Source of the DNA: Halobacillus mangrovi
Lineage (GTDB): Bacteria > Bacillota > Bacilli > Bacillales > Halobacillaceae
NCBI RefSeq assembly: GCF_002097535.1
Contig: NZ_CP020772.1
Coordinates: forward strand, 2,108,001-2,172,000
DNA length: 64,000 bases
Direction: 5' to 3'
Positions 17,941 to 26,137 of the stretch are shown one piece after another. A model generated the notes under the pieces. That model was not told the DNA's origin. It ran no database searches and saw only the letters and a list, made by a program, of their open reading frames with translations. Position 1 is the stretch's first letter. Every line of letters starts with the position of its first letter. Position numbers and translations under genes: made by a program.

Positions 17941-18094
17941 GGCGACTGCATCCAGCTTCAGCGCGTTTCCAATCGAAGTCATTGGTCAATTGCCTATATT
18001 GAAAGACCCATCCGCTCCGTCGCTTGTCTTATCCTTGGCGAACGACATCAGGATAAGGATCAGTGCGCCGATTGCACAGGACGTACTGAACACA
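17941..18094. repeat. Intergenic structured repeat, probably a Bacillaceae repeat relic
   Basis: This is most of the 344-base gap between rsiX and the next gene. The block is G+C-richer than its surroundings. It starts with GCATCCAGCTTCAGCGC, contains an 8-bp inverted repeat (CTTATCCT with AGGATAAG around the motif GGCGAACGACATC) and ends in GCGCCGATTGCACAGGAC. I recall this combination from recurrent intergenic repeats in Bacillaceae genomes but cannot name the family. No start codon, coding signal or promoter stands out. Confidence 0.45.
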
Positions 18095-18206
18095 GTTGAA
18101 CATTCATTGAAAGGCTAAGTCAGGTACTTGAGCTATTGTTCTTTTGTAGGATGTTCGAGTATCTCATGTTAAAATGAAGGGGACGTAGTAAAGGGGACGA
18201 TAACTG

Positions 18207-18659
18207 ATGGATAAAGAGCAATTAAGAGAACAAGTATCACATAAAATGAAACTAATCCGTGTGGAATATGGTTATACACAGAATCGCATGGCAGAAGTGC
18301 TAGGATTATCTAAAAAGACTCTTGTCCAAATCGAAAAAGAGCGGACACTGGCTGGATGGACGACAGTGGTGGCGGTTTGTGCTCTCTTTCAGCAAAGTGA
18401 AGTTTTAAAAGGAGTGTTAGGAGACGCTCCACTTGAAATCGTCGAAACTATGGCCCACTACCAATTAGATGGGCCAGTAGGTAAGACGATGGGGGGGAAA
18501 GTGTGGTGGAACCTTATCGCTGAAAGTGAAGAATACATTTTGCAGCAGAATGTCATCAGTCAGCATTACAGGATTATTGATCGCGATTATCAAAGATGGT
18601 TTTCCAGTTTCGACCAAATGGAGGCAAGTAACCGGTTTGAAGAACTATCAAAAAAATAA
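18207..18659 (+). CDS. XRE-family helix-turn-helix regulator
   Basis: A 150-residue protein whose N-terminal 10-65 is an XRE/Cro helix-turn-helix (MKLIRVEYGYTQNRMAEVLGLSKKTLVQIEKER in pieces). The remainder is a helical, Trp-rich region (KVWWNLIAESEEYILQQN) with no domain I can name. A GGGGACGATAACTG stretch with GGGG precedes the ATG. It is alone between an intergenic repeat and the convergent fer gene, so target genes cannot be guessed from context. Confidence 0.75.
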   Translation: MDKEQLREQVSHKMKLIRVEYGYTQNRMAEVLGLSKKTLVQIEKERTLAGWTTVVAVCALFQQSEVLKGVLGDAPLEIVETMAHYQLDGPVGKTMGGKVWWNLIAESEEYILQQNVISQHYRIIDRDYQRWFSSFDQMEASNRFEELSKK

Positions 18660-18661
18660 AT

Positions 18662-18694
18662 GTCCCCTCCTGCTTATGGAAGGGGATCACTTTT

Positions 18695-18696
<2 letters not shown>
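18662..18696. terminator. Bidirectional terminator between the XRE gene and fer
   Basis: TCCCCTCC pairs with GGAAGGGGA (one bulge) and is followed by TTTTTT at 18691-18696. On the minus strand the same stem is followed by TTTATTTTTTT. Confidence 0.75.
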
Positions 18697-18946
<250 letters not shown>

Positions 18947-19015
18947 TTATGAACCTCCTTTGTGTTTCACCTCATGAAGTAATAAAGGATCACGGATAAA
19001 AAAAGATACATAGAT

Positions 19016-19044
19016 ATTGTAAAACTCTGTCTAATACTTTTCAA
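19016..19044 (-). promoter_or_regulatory. SigA-type promoter of fer
   Basis: On the minus strand TTGAAA (19044-19039), a 17-base spacer and TACAAT (19021-19016) form a near-consensus promoter 73 bases before the fer start. Confidence 0.65.
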
Positions 19045-19083
19045 CATTAACCGGTTTGGGAAGTGATCATTGGAGGTGAGCTT

Positions 19084-20148
19084 TTGTTTAACCAAATTAT
19101 TTTGGACTGTGTTCATCGATTAAAGGGAGAGCGGACGATCTCTGGAATATATAATTTATTGACTGGAAAGAGATCAGCGCAGACTTTACAGGATGCTCGA
19201 GTTTACAAGCTGGATTCTTATTTTGGAATTTATAAATCTCTAGATCGAGAGCAGCTTAAACATTCTTTCCAAAGGTTAGAAGAAAAAGAGTGGTTAGTGA
19301 TTAAAGGGGATATCTATTCATCAATAACATCAAAAGGTTATCAGTATCTCTCTAATCATAAGGAAACACTCTATTTCAATGGATTGATGGATCACGCGAA
19401 AGTGGCGGAGTTTGAACGAAGAATTTTTCTATTAATACAGACCTTTACCAATATGTTGAAGGGAAAACGTTCATTTATCCCTATTGTGGAAGATGCGAAG
19501 GCTCAGTTGTGGGTGAAAAAAGTCTACCAAAAGAATCACAATGATCTAGCCGGGATTGTGAAGTCTTTGTATAACGAGATCTATACTCTTCTAAAAGACA
19601 GGCCTGCACTAGAAGCAGAAATATTCACCTATAGGCTGACAGGTGGAGGAGTCATCGGGCTTACACGAGAGCAGTTAAAAGACAAGCACAACATATCTTT
19701 ATCTGATGTTGACGTATATCTCAACCATGTGTTTTACTATCTCTTCTTCCAGGCTAATCAATCGAGTAAAACTAACTCTGTCCTTTCTTTATGTGCAAAG
19801 GGGTTGAAAGAGTCCAGTTTAATAACAGCTTCTGCGAAGCGAACCTATGCCTATATCGAAAAAGGATGGTCCATCGACGAAATCGTTAGGAAAAGAAGGC
19901 TGAAAAAAAGCACGATCCAGGACCATATTGTTGAAGCAGCTTTAGTAGTGCCATTTTTCCCTATCGACTCGTTTCTTAGTGAACACGAGCTCCATAAAAT
20001 CATTAACGTCGCAAATGAGTTGGACACACAGCGGTTGAAATTAATTTATGAAAACCTTGAAGGGCAATTTACTTACTTCCAGCTGCGCTTGGCTTTAGCC
20101 AAAGATCAAATCTCTTCCGAGGAAGGAACGCTATATGCAAATGCATGA
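19084..20148 (+). CDS. ypbB: YpbB helicase-associated protein
   Basis: A 354-residue protein, largely helical, that always seems to precede the RecQ-like gene in this group. The C-terminal part holds a helix-turn-helix (AYIEKGWSIDEIVRKRRLKKSTIQDHIVEA in pieces), as in the helicase-domain-associated family. Its exact job is not known, though pairing with recS suggests DNA repair or recombination. I start at TTG 19084 because GGAGGTGAG lies 5-6 bases upstream. A GTG at 19063 would place that site inside the frame. The end overlaps recS by 14 bases. Confidence 0.87.
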   Translation: MFNQIILDCVHRLKGERTISGIYNLLTGKRSAQTLQDARVYKLDSYFGIYKSLDREQLKHSFQRLEEKEWLVIKGDIYSSITSKGYQYLSNHKETLYFNGLMDHAKVAEFERRIFLLIQTFTNMLKGKRSFIPIVEDAKAQLWVKKVYQKNHNDLAGIVKSLYNEIYTLLKDRPALEAEIFTYRLTGGGVIGLTREQLKDKHNISLSDVDVYLNHVFYYLFFQANQSSKTNSVLSLCAKGLKESSLITASAKRTYAYIEKGWSIDEIVRKRRLKKSTIQDHIVEAALVVPFFPIDSFLSEHELHKIINVANELDTQRLKLIYENLEGQFTYFQLRLALAKDQISSEEGTLYANA

Positions 20149-21682
20149 GCATCTATCTCAACAATTATATAAACATTTTGGATTTAAAGAATTCAGAGAA
20201 GGACAGCGCGATATCATTGATGATCTTATGAAAGGGAAAGATGTATTGGGAATATTACCTACAGGTACTGGTAAATCCCTGTGCTATCAATTGCCGGCTC
20301 TGTTGCAATCAGGAGTGACGCTGGTTGTTTCTCCTCTCATATCTTTGATGATAGACCAAGTGAAACAATTAAAAGCGAGAGGGTTCAGAACTGTAACAGC
20401 GCTTAATAGTTTCATGGACCATAATGAAAGGCTAAAAACTTTGAACCAATTAAGCGATTATTCTCTTATCTACCTTTCTCCTGAAATGCTGCAGAATGAT
20501 CGGGTAAAGCAGCAGCTGTTCAAAATAAAGGTGAATTTACTAGTAGTGGATGAAGCTCATTGTATCTCACAGTGGGGGCATGAGTTCAGGACTGATTATT
20601 TGAAGCTTGATCAAGCCATAAAAGAGCTGGGGGATCCCACAGTTTTGGCACTGAGTGCAACCGCAACCCCAGAAGTCCAGTTGGACATTATGGAGAAACT
20701 GAACCGTAAAGATATGCAGAAACATGTCTATCCTATGGACAAACAAAATATCAGTTTTGCTGTAGAACAACACAATGGTCCTGACGATAAGATTGAAAGG
20801 ATTGTTCAGGTACTTTCGAAAAAACAAGTTCCTACAATGATTTACTTCTCAAGCCGTCAATGGGCAGAAAAAGTTTCTTTCCAACTTAGGATTCGACTGG
20901 ATCAACGTGTGGCTTTTTACCATGGTGGTATGGATCAGACGGACCGTATGCTTGTACAGCAACAATTTATGAATAATCAACTGGATATCGTATGCTGCAC
21001 AAGTGCTTTTGGGATGGGCGTTGACAAGTCAGATATTCGAATTGTCATTCATTTTCACTTGCCTCCTCAGTTGGAATCATTTATCCAAGAAGTAGGAAGA
21101 GCAGGCAGAGATGGTAAGCCTTGTGCTAGTCTGGTTTTATTTACCCCTAAGGATCATTATCTACCTCAAATGTTAATTCAGAACGAGCTGCCTGAACAAC
21201 AGGATGTGAAACGTGTGCTTAAACGAATTCAGTCTTACAGGAGAGATAAAGGTGTATTGCCTAATGTGGACGAGCTATTAATAGAATTAGAGATTTCTGA
21301 ATCTCAGTGGAACTTTATTCACCATCAGCTTGAGCGTTACCAAGTATTAGATGGAAATTCCATTTTAAAGGACCCAAATGACGAGAATATTCTACAAAAG
21401 CTGCTACAATTCTTAAATGAACGGTGGACGTATAAACAGAATAAGCTTACAGAAATTTTACATTGGGTTCATCAGTCAGAATGTCGCCGACAGCACTTAT
21501 ATCAATCTTTCCAGGAAGAAGTACGCGAGCCTTATGTACCATGCTGTGATGGTTGTGGTTTTGAAGTCTCAAAGCTGCATTTCAAAGAGAGTAAAGCTGA
21601 GAGAATGGGACAAACATGGGAGGATCGGTTAAGGATGGTTTTTAGTCAGGAGGAAGTTCATGAATCGAAAGAAACAAGCTGA
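20135..21682 (+). CDS. recS: RecQ-type ATP-dependent DNA helicase RecS
   Basis: A 3'-5' DNA helicase of the RecQ family. The 515-residue product has motif I GILPTGTGKS, DEAH box VVDEAHCISQWGHEFR, motif III ALSATATPE, and motif VI QEVGRAGRDG. A C-terminal zinc-binding region has cysteines in SECRRQ and CCDGCGF. It lacks the HRDC domain of full-length RecQ, so it matches the short B. subtilis RecS (YpbC). It overlaps ypbB upstream and ypbD downstream, which indicates one operon. Confidence 0.93.
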   Translation: MQMHEHLSQQLYKHFGFKEFREGQRDIIDDLMKGKDVLGILPTGTGKSLCYQLPALLQSGVTLVVSPLISLMIDQVKQLKARGFRTVTALNSFMDHNERLKTLNQLSDYSLIYLSPEMLQNDRVKQQLFKIKVNLLVVDEAHCISQWGHEFRTDYLKLDQAIKELGDPTVLALSATATPEVQLDIMEKLNRKDMQKHVYPMDKQNISFAVEQHNGPDDKIERIVQVLSKKQVPTMIYFSSRQWAEKVSFQLRIRLDQRVAFYHGGMDQTDRMLVQQQFMNNQLDIVCCTSAFGMGVDKSDIRIVIHFHLPPQLESFIQEVGRAGRDGKPCASLVLFTPKDHYLPQMLIQNELPEQQDVKRVLKRIQSYRRDKGVLPNVDELLIELEISESQWNFIHHQLERYQVLDGNSILKDPNDENILQKLLQFLNERWTYKQNKLTEILHWVHQSECRRQHLYQSFQEEVREPYVPCCDGCGFEVSKLHFKESKAERMGQTWEDRLRMVFSQEEVHESKETS

Positions 21683-22256
21683 TCTTATTCAACAGATGAG
21701 TGATCGCGAATTGACCATTCAGCTTATTCTGACTCAACTCATTATTCTATCCTTAGCAGGCATAGGAAGCTTTTTTTTATTTGACTCCTTCCGAGAGTGG
21801 ATTGTTCTGTTTCAATTCTCCTGGTCAGAACTGTTATGGTTTGGTTTATTGCCAGCACTTATAGTTCTTCTGATAGATTTCGCTTTATTGTATAGTTTAC
21901 CAAAACGATTTTACGATGATGGCGGTATTAATATAAAGGTATTTCGACAACGTTCCTATTTATCCATTATAGGGCTTACGCTACTGATTGCTTTCAGTGA
22001 AGAAATGCTGTTTAGAGGCGTGGTTCATACAGAGTTTGGTTACATTATTGCGAGTGTTTTGTTTGCTGTCATGCACATTCGTTATTTGGATAAAATCGTT
22101 CTCTTGGTTTCTGTCCTATTTGTAAGTTTTTTTATAGGATATATGTATGAACAGACGGGGAGCCTTGTCGTAACAATTACGGCTCATTTCCTTATTGATT
22201 TTGTATTAGCCGTTTGGATTCGAATGGGAAAATGGGGAAGTAGGGAACAAGTCTAA
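21660..22256 (+). CDS. ypbD: CPBP-family intramembrane metalloprotease YpbD
   Basis: A 198-residue polytopic protein of the CAAX protease and bacteriocin-processing (CPBP, Abi) family. The catalytic Glu-Glu and Arg are in FSEEMLFRG. The later His-bearing motifs are in FAVMHIRYL and TITAHFLIDF. It is the third gene of the ypbB-recS-ypbD operon, starting 23 bases before the recS stop with AGGAGGA upstream. Substrate unknown. Confidence 0.9.
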   Translation: MNRKKQADLIQQMSDRELTIQLILTQLIILSLAGIGSFFLFDSFREWIVLFQFSWSELLWFGLLPALIVLLIDFALLYSLPKRFYDDGGINIKVFRQRSYLSIIGLTLLIAFSEEMLFRGVVHTEFGYIIASVLFAVMHIRYLDKIVLLVSVLFVSFFIGYMYEQTGSLVVTITAHFLIDFVLAVWIRMGKWGSREQV

Positions 22257-22274
22257 CCATTCTATTAACATTAA

Positions 22275-22305
22275 ATACCCCTAACCTCTAGAGGTTAGGG
22301 GGTAT
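22275..22305. terminator. Convergent hairpin between ypbD and cotJC
   Basis: ATACCCCTAACCTC pairs with GAGGTTAGGGGGTAT around TA, forming a nearly perfect 13-14 bp stem. The flanks are A+T-rich rather than a pure T run. It lies exactly between two convergent genes, so a bidirectional terminator is likely. Confidence 0.65.
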
Positions 22306-22308
22306 ATA

Positions 22309-22878
22309 TTAAAATATTTTTTTACGGTCTCTTTCAAACTTAAGTATTTCTACAGCTTCCCTAAATCGTTGAGAATGTATAATTTCGCGTTCCCTTAAAA
22401 ACTTTAAGCTATCATTAAGGGATGGATCATCGGACATATTAATAATCCATTGATAAGTGGCTCTTGCCTTTTCTTCCGCTGCAATGTCTTCATATAAATC
22501 AGCTATCGGATCCCCTTTTGCAGCAATGTAAGATGCTGTCCATGGGACTCCACTTGCATTGTTATAATATAAGGCATTGTCATGATTTGCGTAGTGAGCA
22601 CCTAAGCCTGCTTCTTTCATTTGTTCAGGAGTTGCATCTTTCGTTAATTTATAGACCATTGTAGCGATCATTTCCAAGTGAGCAAATTCTTCCGTTCCAA
22701 TGTCTGTTAAAAGACCGATGACCTTATCAGGAATACTGTACCTTTGGTTTAGGTAACGGAGAGCGGCAGATAGTTCTCCATCTGCGCCTCCATATTGCTC
22801 GATCAAGTATTTGGCGAGTCGTGGATTGCATTCTGTCACTTTTACTGGATATTGAAGTTTTTTTTCATAATACCACAT
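22309..22878 (-). CDS. cotJC: Spore coat protein CotJC (manganese-catalase family)
   Basis: A 189-residue ferritin-like protein of the manganese catalase family, found in the inner spore coat. Metal-ligand glutamates and histidines are visible in TDIGTEEFAHLEMIATMVY, EDIAAEEKARATYQWI and EREIIHSQRFREAVE. AGGAGGGG lies just before the ATG. It is the third gene of the cotJABC operon, which in B. subtilis is read by SigE. Confidence 0.95.
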   Translation of the reverse strand: MWYYEKKLQYPVKVTECNPRLAKYLIEQYGGADGELSAALRYLNQRYSIPDKVIGLLTDIGTEEFAHLEMIATMVYKLTKDATPEQMKEAGLGAHYANHDNALYYNNASGVPWTASYIAAKGDPIADLYEDIAAEEKARATYQWIINMSDDPSLNDSLKFLREREIIHSQRFREAVEILKFERDRKKIF

Positions 22879-22895
22879 AGTTCCCCTCCTTTAAT

Positions 22896-23162
22896 TCATA
22901 GTTGCCAGGGCCAAGGGCTGTCTCCCCAGTTCCAAGGATAACCGGAGAAACTGGCACCGTATTGGCGTAGCGGCCCAAAGTGCTGTTCGTAAATGGATTT
23001 AAGGTCTCTGCTTTGAACAACCAGCTCATTAAATTGCTGGATGGCCTGGTTATCCTGAGGGTGGGTATCCAAATAGAGGGTAAGTTCAACAAGCGCAAAA
23101 TCAACCATTTGGATTTTTTCCATTAGTTCATACCGTTTTTTTACTTGATCATCCTTATGCAT
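22896..23162 (-). CDS. cotJB: Spore coat protein CotJB
   Basis: An 88-residue spore coat protein with the family pattern VDFALVELTLYLDTHPQDNQA, IQQFNEL and a C-terminal SGYPWNWGDSPWPW. I start at ATG 23162, which overlaps the cotJA stop as TGATG. A GTG one codon earlier is possible. GGAGG lies upstream in the cotJA tail. It needs CotJA and CotJC for assembly in B. subtilis. Confidence 0.92.
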   Translation of the reverse strand: MHKDDQVKKRYELMEKIQMVDFALVELTLYLDTHPQDNQAIQQFNELVVQSRDLKSIYEQHFGPLRQYGASFSGYPWNWGDSPWPWQL

Positions 23163-23395
23163 CACCTCTTGCCTCCTTCAGGAATAGGAGTCGGATAAGG
23201 ATCGTAGAAACAAGGCCAAAGGGTTCCTTTGTAGAGTGCCTTCTCCAAAGGGAATTGAGGTAAGTTAGGCTGCTGAAAACCTACGTACAGGTTCGGCGGA
23301 GTTTGATAGCTGGCGTATGGCCTCGGAGGGCATGGATCGAATGGACCGTGGTAAGGTTGATAAAACTTAATTGGAGTAAAAATCTTTATCACCAT
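23162..23395 (-). CDS. cotJA: Spore coat-associated protein CotJA
   Basis: A short Pro/Tyr-rich protein with the family pattern TPIKFYQPYHGPFDPCPP, TPPNLYVGFQ, LPQF and LYKGTLWPCFYDPY. The start is uncertain. ATG 23395 gives 77 residues, but the best ribosome binding sequence (AAGGATGGTGAT, 23399-23388) lies on top of that ATG. A start further in, such as ATT 23383, would fit the spacing better. The frame upstream of the ATG is not family-like. It is the first gene of the operon. Confidence 0.85.
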   Translation of the reverse strand: MVIKIFTPIKFYQPYHGPFDPCPPRPYASYQTPPNLYVGFQQPNLPQFPLEKALYKGTLWPCFYDPYPTPIPEGGKR

Positions 23396-23513
23396 CCTTC
23401 TCTCATCATGGATATTTATGAGTGAATGGCTTGGATTATTCGTATGGGTTGCAGGAATCTCATCTATAAAAGGAGAATAAAAGAGTATAGATAAGGAGAG
23501 GGAAGGTGAGTGT

Positions 23514-24146
23514 ATGTTTGTTAAAGGAATCATGAAACCAGTTCATAAGTGTTTTGTAGCTAAAAGTGAGGATAAACTGAGTGGAATTCTCGATCTGTTA
23601 AACGAAAACGACATTGAAGGTATGCCTGTATTAAAGGGTGAAACTTTTATTGGAATGATTTCTAAAAACATTATCTATCAAGCGTACTTTAAAACGGATC
23701 AAGAGAAAAACACTTTTTTAAATGAGACAACAGCAGGCGACATTGCAGAGTACCCGGACTATTATATACATGATGAGGAAGTTTTCGAACGAACGCTTCC
23801 ATCTTTTAAAGGTTTTCCTGTTCTTGCAGTGGTCGATGAGAATCGTAAATTTCAGGGGCTAGTTACCCGCTATGATGTAATCGAACAGTTTGAAAGTGCT
23901 TTTGGAGCTCGTAAGAAAGGCATAAGAATTGCCTTTACCTCAGAGGAATCAGCAGGAAGAATTGAGCGGCTCGGAAATATTATAAAAAGCTATCATGAAA
24001 ATGTTATCTCTTTAGCGACTTTTGATGAAACCGATAAGCTTGCTAGGAGAATCGTATTGAAAATCGAACCGAATGATAATATCGAACAATTTACTAAAAA
24101 ATTAGAGAAATCAGGGTTTCGCATCTTAAGTGTTAAAGAAGTATAA
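23514..24146 (+). CDS. Tandem-CBS-domain protein with an ACT-like tail
   Basis: A 210-residue soluble protein that starts with two CBS domains (about 1-60 and 65-130; GMPVLKGETFIGMIS and GFPVLAVVDENRKFQGLVTRYDV are the typical ends, in pieces). A C-terminal region (about 135-210; RIAFTSEESAGRIERLGNII onward) looks like a ligand-binding ACT-type fold. Such proteins sense adenine nucleotides or other small molecules. The partner is unknown. GGAAGGTGAG precedes the ATG. It is a single-gene unit divergent from cotJABC with its own terminator. Confidence 0.75.
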   Translation: MFVKGIMKPVHKCFVAKSEDKLSGILDLLNENDIEGMPVLKGETFIGMISKNIIYQAYFKTDQEKNTFLNETTAGDIAEYPDYYIHDEEVFERTLPSFKGFPVLAVVDENRKFQGLVTRYDVIEQFESAFGARKKGIRIAFTSEESAGRIERLGNIIKSYHENVISLATFDETDKLARRIVLKIEPNDNIEQFTKKLEKSGFRILSVKEV

Positions 24147-24157
24147 ATGGTTAGGAG

Positions 24158-24188
24158 AAGACTGTCACCAGTGGTGACAGTCTTTTTA
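24158..24188 (+). terminator. Terminator after the CBS-domain gene
   Basis: A perfect 12-bp stem, AAGACTGTCACC (24158-24169) with GGTGACAGTCTT (24173-24184), is followed by TTT. Confidence 0.92.
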
Positions 24189-24247
24189 TCGTATTTGATA
24201 TTATGGTAAGATGAATTTTACTTTAGAATTTCAGGAGGAATTCAATA

Positions 24248-25015
24248 TTGCTTTGGTTATTACTAGCAGTAACGGCTGCAGCCTTATTATTGTACTTATA
24301 CATGCGTTACTCGGCGCAAAATGATCACTTGGAATTTCATACGATTGAAGCTGAATCTTATCCTGGTAATGAACCATTACACATTTTTTTTATTTCTGAT
24401 ATCCATAATCGAGTAATTAAAAAAGCCACCCTGAGCAAAATTGAAAATATAGATATGGTAATTGTCGGAGGCGACTTAGTAGATAAACGTACAACTATGT
24501 CTCAGTTGAAACATAATATAGAAGCTTTAAAGAAATGGAAAGTACCACTCTACTTTATCCCTGGTAATAACGATCACGAACTTATAGATTATGATGTTGT
24601 AGATATATTGGAATCAGAAAATGTACAAGTGCTCTCTAATGGGGATGCGACAATTCCTATGCGAGGAGAGAAAAAGATAGTCCTAAGTGGTATCGACCCT
24701 TATTTCTTAAAGCCAAGAAGACATATGTACCATATAAAAGATCGTCATCCTTATCAGATCCTTTGTGTACACGATCCATATGTGTTCAAACAAATGAATA
24801 AGGTTGATCAGCAGCGGTTTGATTTAATTCTAACTGGTCATACTCATGGAGGACAAATACGAATCTTTGGTTTAGGACCTTATACGAGAGGAGGGTGGTT
24901 CAGTAAGTACAGCCGCCCTCTTTTAATAAGTGAAGGATATGGAACGTCCTTGATGCCTCTTCGTTTGGGGACGAGGGCAGAATGTCATCTTATTACGGTG
25001 AGAAAATCAAGGTAA
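24248..25015 (+). CDS. ypbG: Membrane-anchored metallophosphoesterase YpbG
   Basis: A 255-residue calcineurin-like phosphoesterase. One N-terminal helix (about 2-20) is followed by the metal motifs SDIHN, GGDLVD, PGNNDH, CVHD and GHTHGGQ. Its substrate is unknown. The start is TTG 24248 with AGGAGGAA 7 bases upstream. In related YkuE/YpbG-type proteins the catalytic domain faces outward, but this sequence has no twin-arginine motif and sidedness is uncertain. Confidence 0.88.
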   Translation: MLWLLLAVTAAALLLYLYMRYSAQNDHLEFHTIEAESYPGNEPLHIFFISDIHNRVIKKATLSKIENIDMVIVGGDLVDKRTTMSQLKHNIEALKKWKVPLYFIPGNNDHELIDYDVVDILESENVQVLSNGDATIPMRGEKKIVLSGIDPYFLKPRRHMYHIKDRHPYQILCVHDPYVFKQMNKVDQQRFDLILTGHTHGGQIRIFGLGPYTRGGWFSKYSRPLLISEGYGTSLMPLRLGTRAECHLITVRKSR

Positions 25016-25050
25016 GTGTTATTCAAACATTATAAAAAGAATATACAAAT

Positions 25051-25080
25051 TTTACACATTAAAGATCGTTACTATATAAT
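25051..25080 (+). promoter_or_regulatory. SigA-type promoter of the CarH-like gene
   Basis: TTTACA (25051-25056), 18 bases, TATAAT (25075-25080), 32 bases before the gene. TATACA at 25042-25047 and TTTACA at 25051-25056 are near-repeats of the kind CarH-family proteins bind, so the regulator may act on its own promoter. That last point is inference. Confidence 0.55.
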
Positions 25081-25111
25081 AAAAGCAAAATGAGAATGTG
25101 GAGGCAGTCCG

Positions 25112-26011
25112 ATGGCGACTACAAAACCAAAATACAATATTAAAGCAGTGTCTCAAATAGTAGGTATTCAGCCCGGTACTTTACGTGCCTGGGAACGCCG
25201 ATATCAAATGATCCGTCCTTCCAGGAATGAAGCTGGCCACCGTTTGTATTCGGATGAACATTTAAAAATTTTAAAATGGTTGATGGAAAAAGTGGACAAA
25301 GGATTTACCATTTCACAAGCTGTGTCTCTTTTGGAAAGCAACCAGGAAACGATGACAGAAGGAGCTACAACAGATGATTCCAGCCAATTAGATAAATTAG
25401 GCGAAGAGCTTCTTGATCAATTGCTGTCTTTTAATGAACATGAAGCCCAAAGAAAATTGGACCATGCGTTCACACTCTTCACACCAGAGACAGTTGCAAT
25501 TGATATTATTGGCCCTCTTTTAGTGAGAATAGGGGACCTCTGGGAAAAGAATCAGATTACAAGCGCACATGAACATTTTGCCAGCCACTTTATCCGTTCG
25601 CGTATAGGCATGATGTTATTGTCCGTACCTTCTGAATCGATCCTTCCAAAAGCTTTGCTGGTCTGTGGCCCTAATGAGCGCCATGAGCTGGGGTTAATGA
25701 TATTTGCTTTTTACCTGAAGCGTAAGGGGTATGAAGTCATTTACCTCGGCCAAAGCATTGCGGGAGGAGATATTGACATAGTGATTGAAGAAGTTGAACC
25801 TATGTTTATGTTTATGTCCTGTACTTTAAAGAAAAACATCCCTATAACCGTGAGATTGGCGGAGTCTTTGCAAAAACAGTTCCCAGAACTAAAAGTAGGA
25901 TTAGGTGGATATGCTTATGATCGATTATCGGAACTGGATAAAAAGCGTATGGAACCATTTATTGTCGGGAATACAAGGAAAGACTGGGACAACTGGCTGA
26001 AAGCGAATTGA
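25112..26011 (+). CDS. CarH/LitR-type MerR regulator with B12-binding photoreceptor domain
   Basis: A 299-residue regulator. Residues 8-75 are a MerR helix-turn-helix (PGTLRAWERRYQMIRPSRNEAGHRLYS in pieces). Residues 95-170 are the four-helix cobalamin cap domain with the Trp-x9-Glu-His signature (Trp144, Glu154, His155). Residues 180-290 are a Rossmann B12-binding domain with the lower-ligand motif E-R-His191-E-L-G. In T. thermophilus CarH these features bind adenosylcobalamin and make DNA binding light-sensitive. The residue next to the Trp, His132 in that protein, is Glu145 here. No carotenoid genes are adjacent. I expect a tetrameric dark repressor, but the targets are unknown. Confidence 0.88.
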   Translation: MATTKPKYNIKAVSQIVGIQPGTLRAWERRYQMIRPSRNEAGHRLYSDEHLKILKWLMEKVDKGFTISQAVSLLESNQETMTEGATTDDSSQLDKLGEELLDQLLSFNEHEAQRKLDHAFTLFTPETVAIDIIGPLLVRIGDLWEKNQITSAHEHFASHFIRSRIGMMLLSVPSESILPKALLVCGPNERHELGLMIFAFYLKRKGYEVIYLGQSIAGGDIDIVIEEVEPMFMFMSCTLKKNIPITVRLAESLQKQFPELKVGLGGYAYDRLSELDKKRMEPFIVGNTRKDWDNWLKAN

Positions 26012-26137
26012 TTTTTAACCATTTTAAAATGGTTGCCCCTTTGAGGAAAACTCATATATAATTTGAAAAAAGGTGCCATAATCACATCAGTCATCATAGG
26101 ATATAGATAACACACATTGTGACAGGGGGGCGATCAT

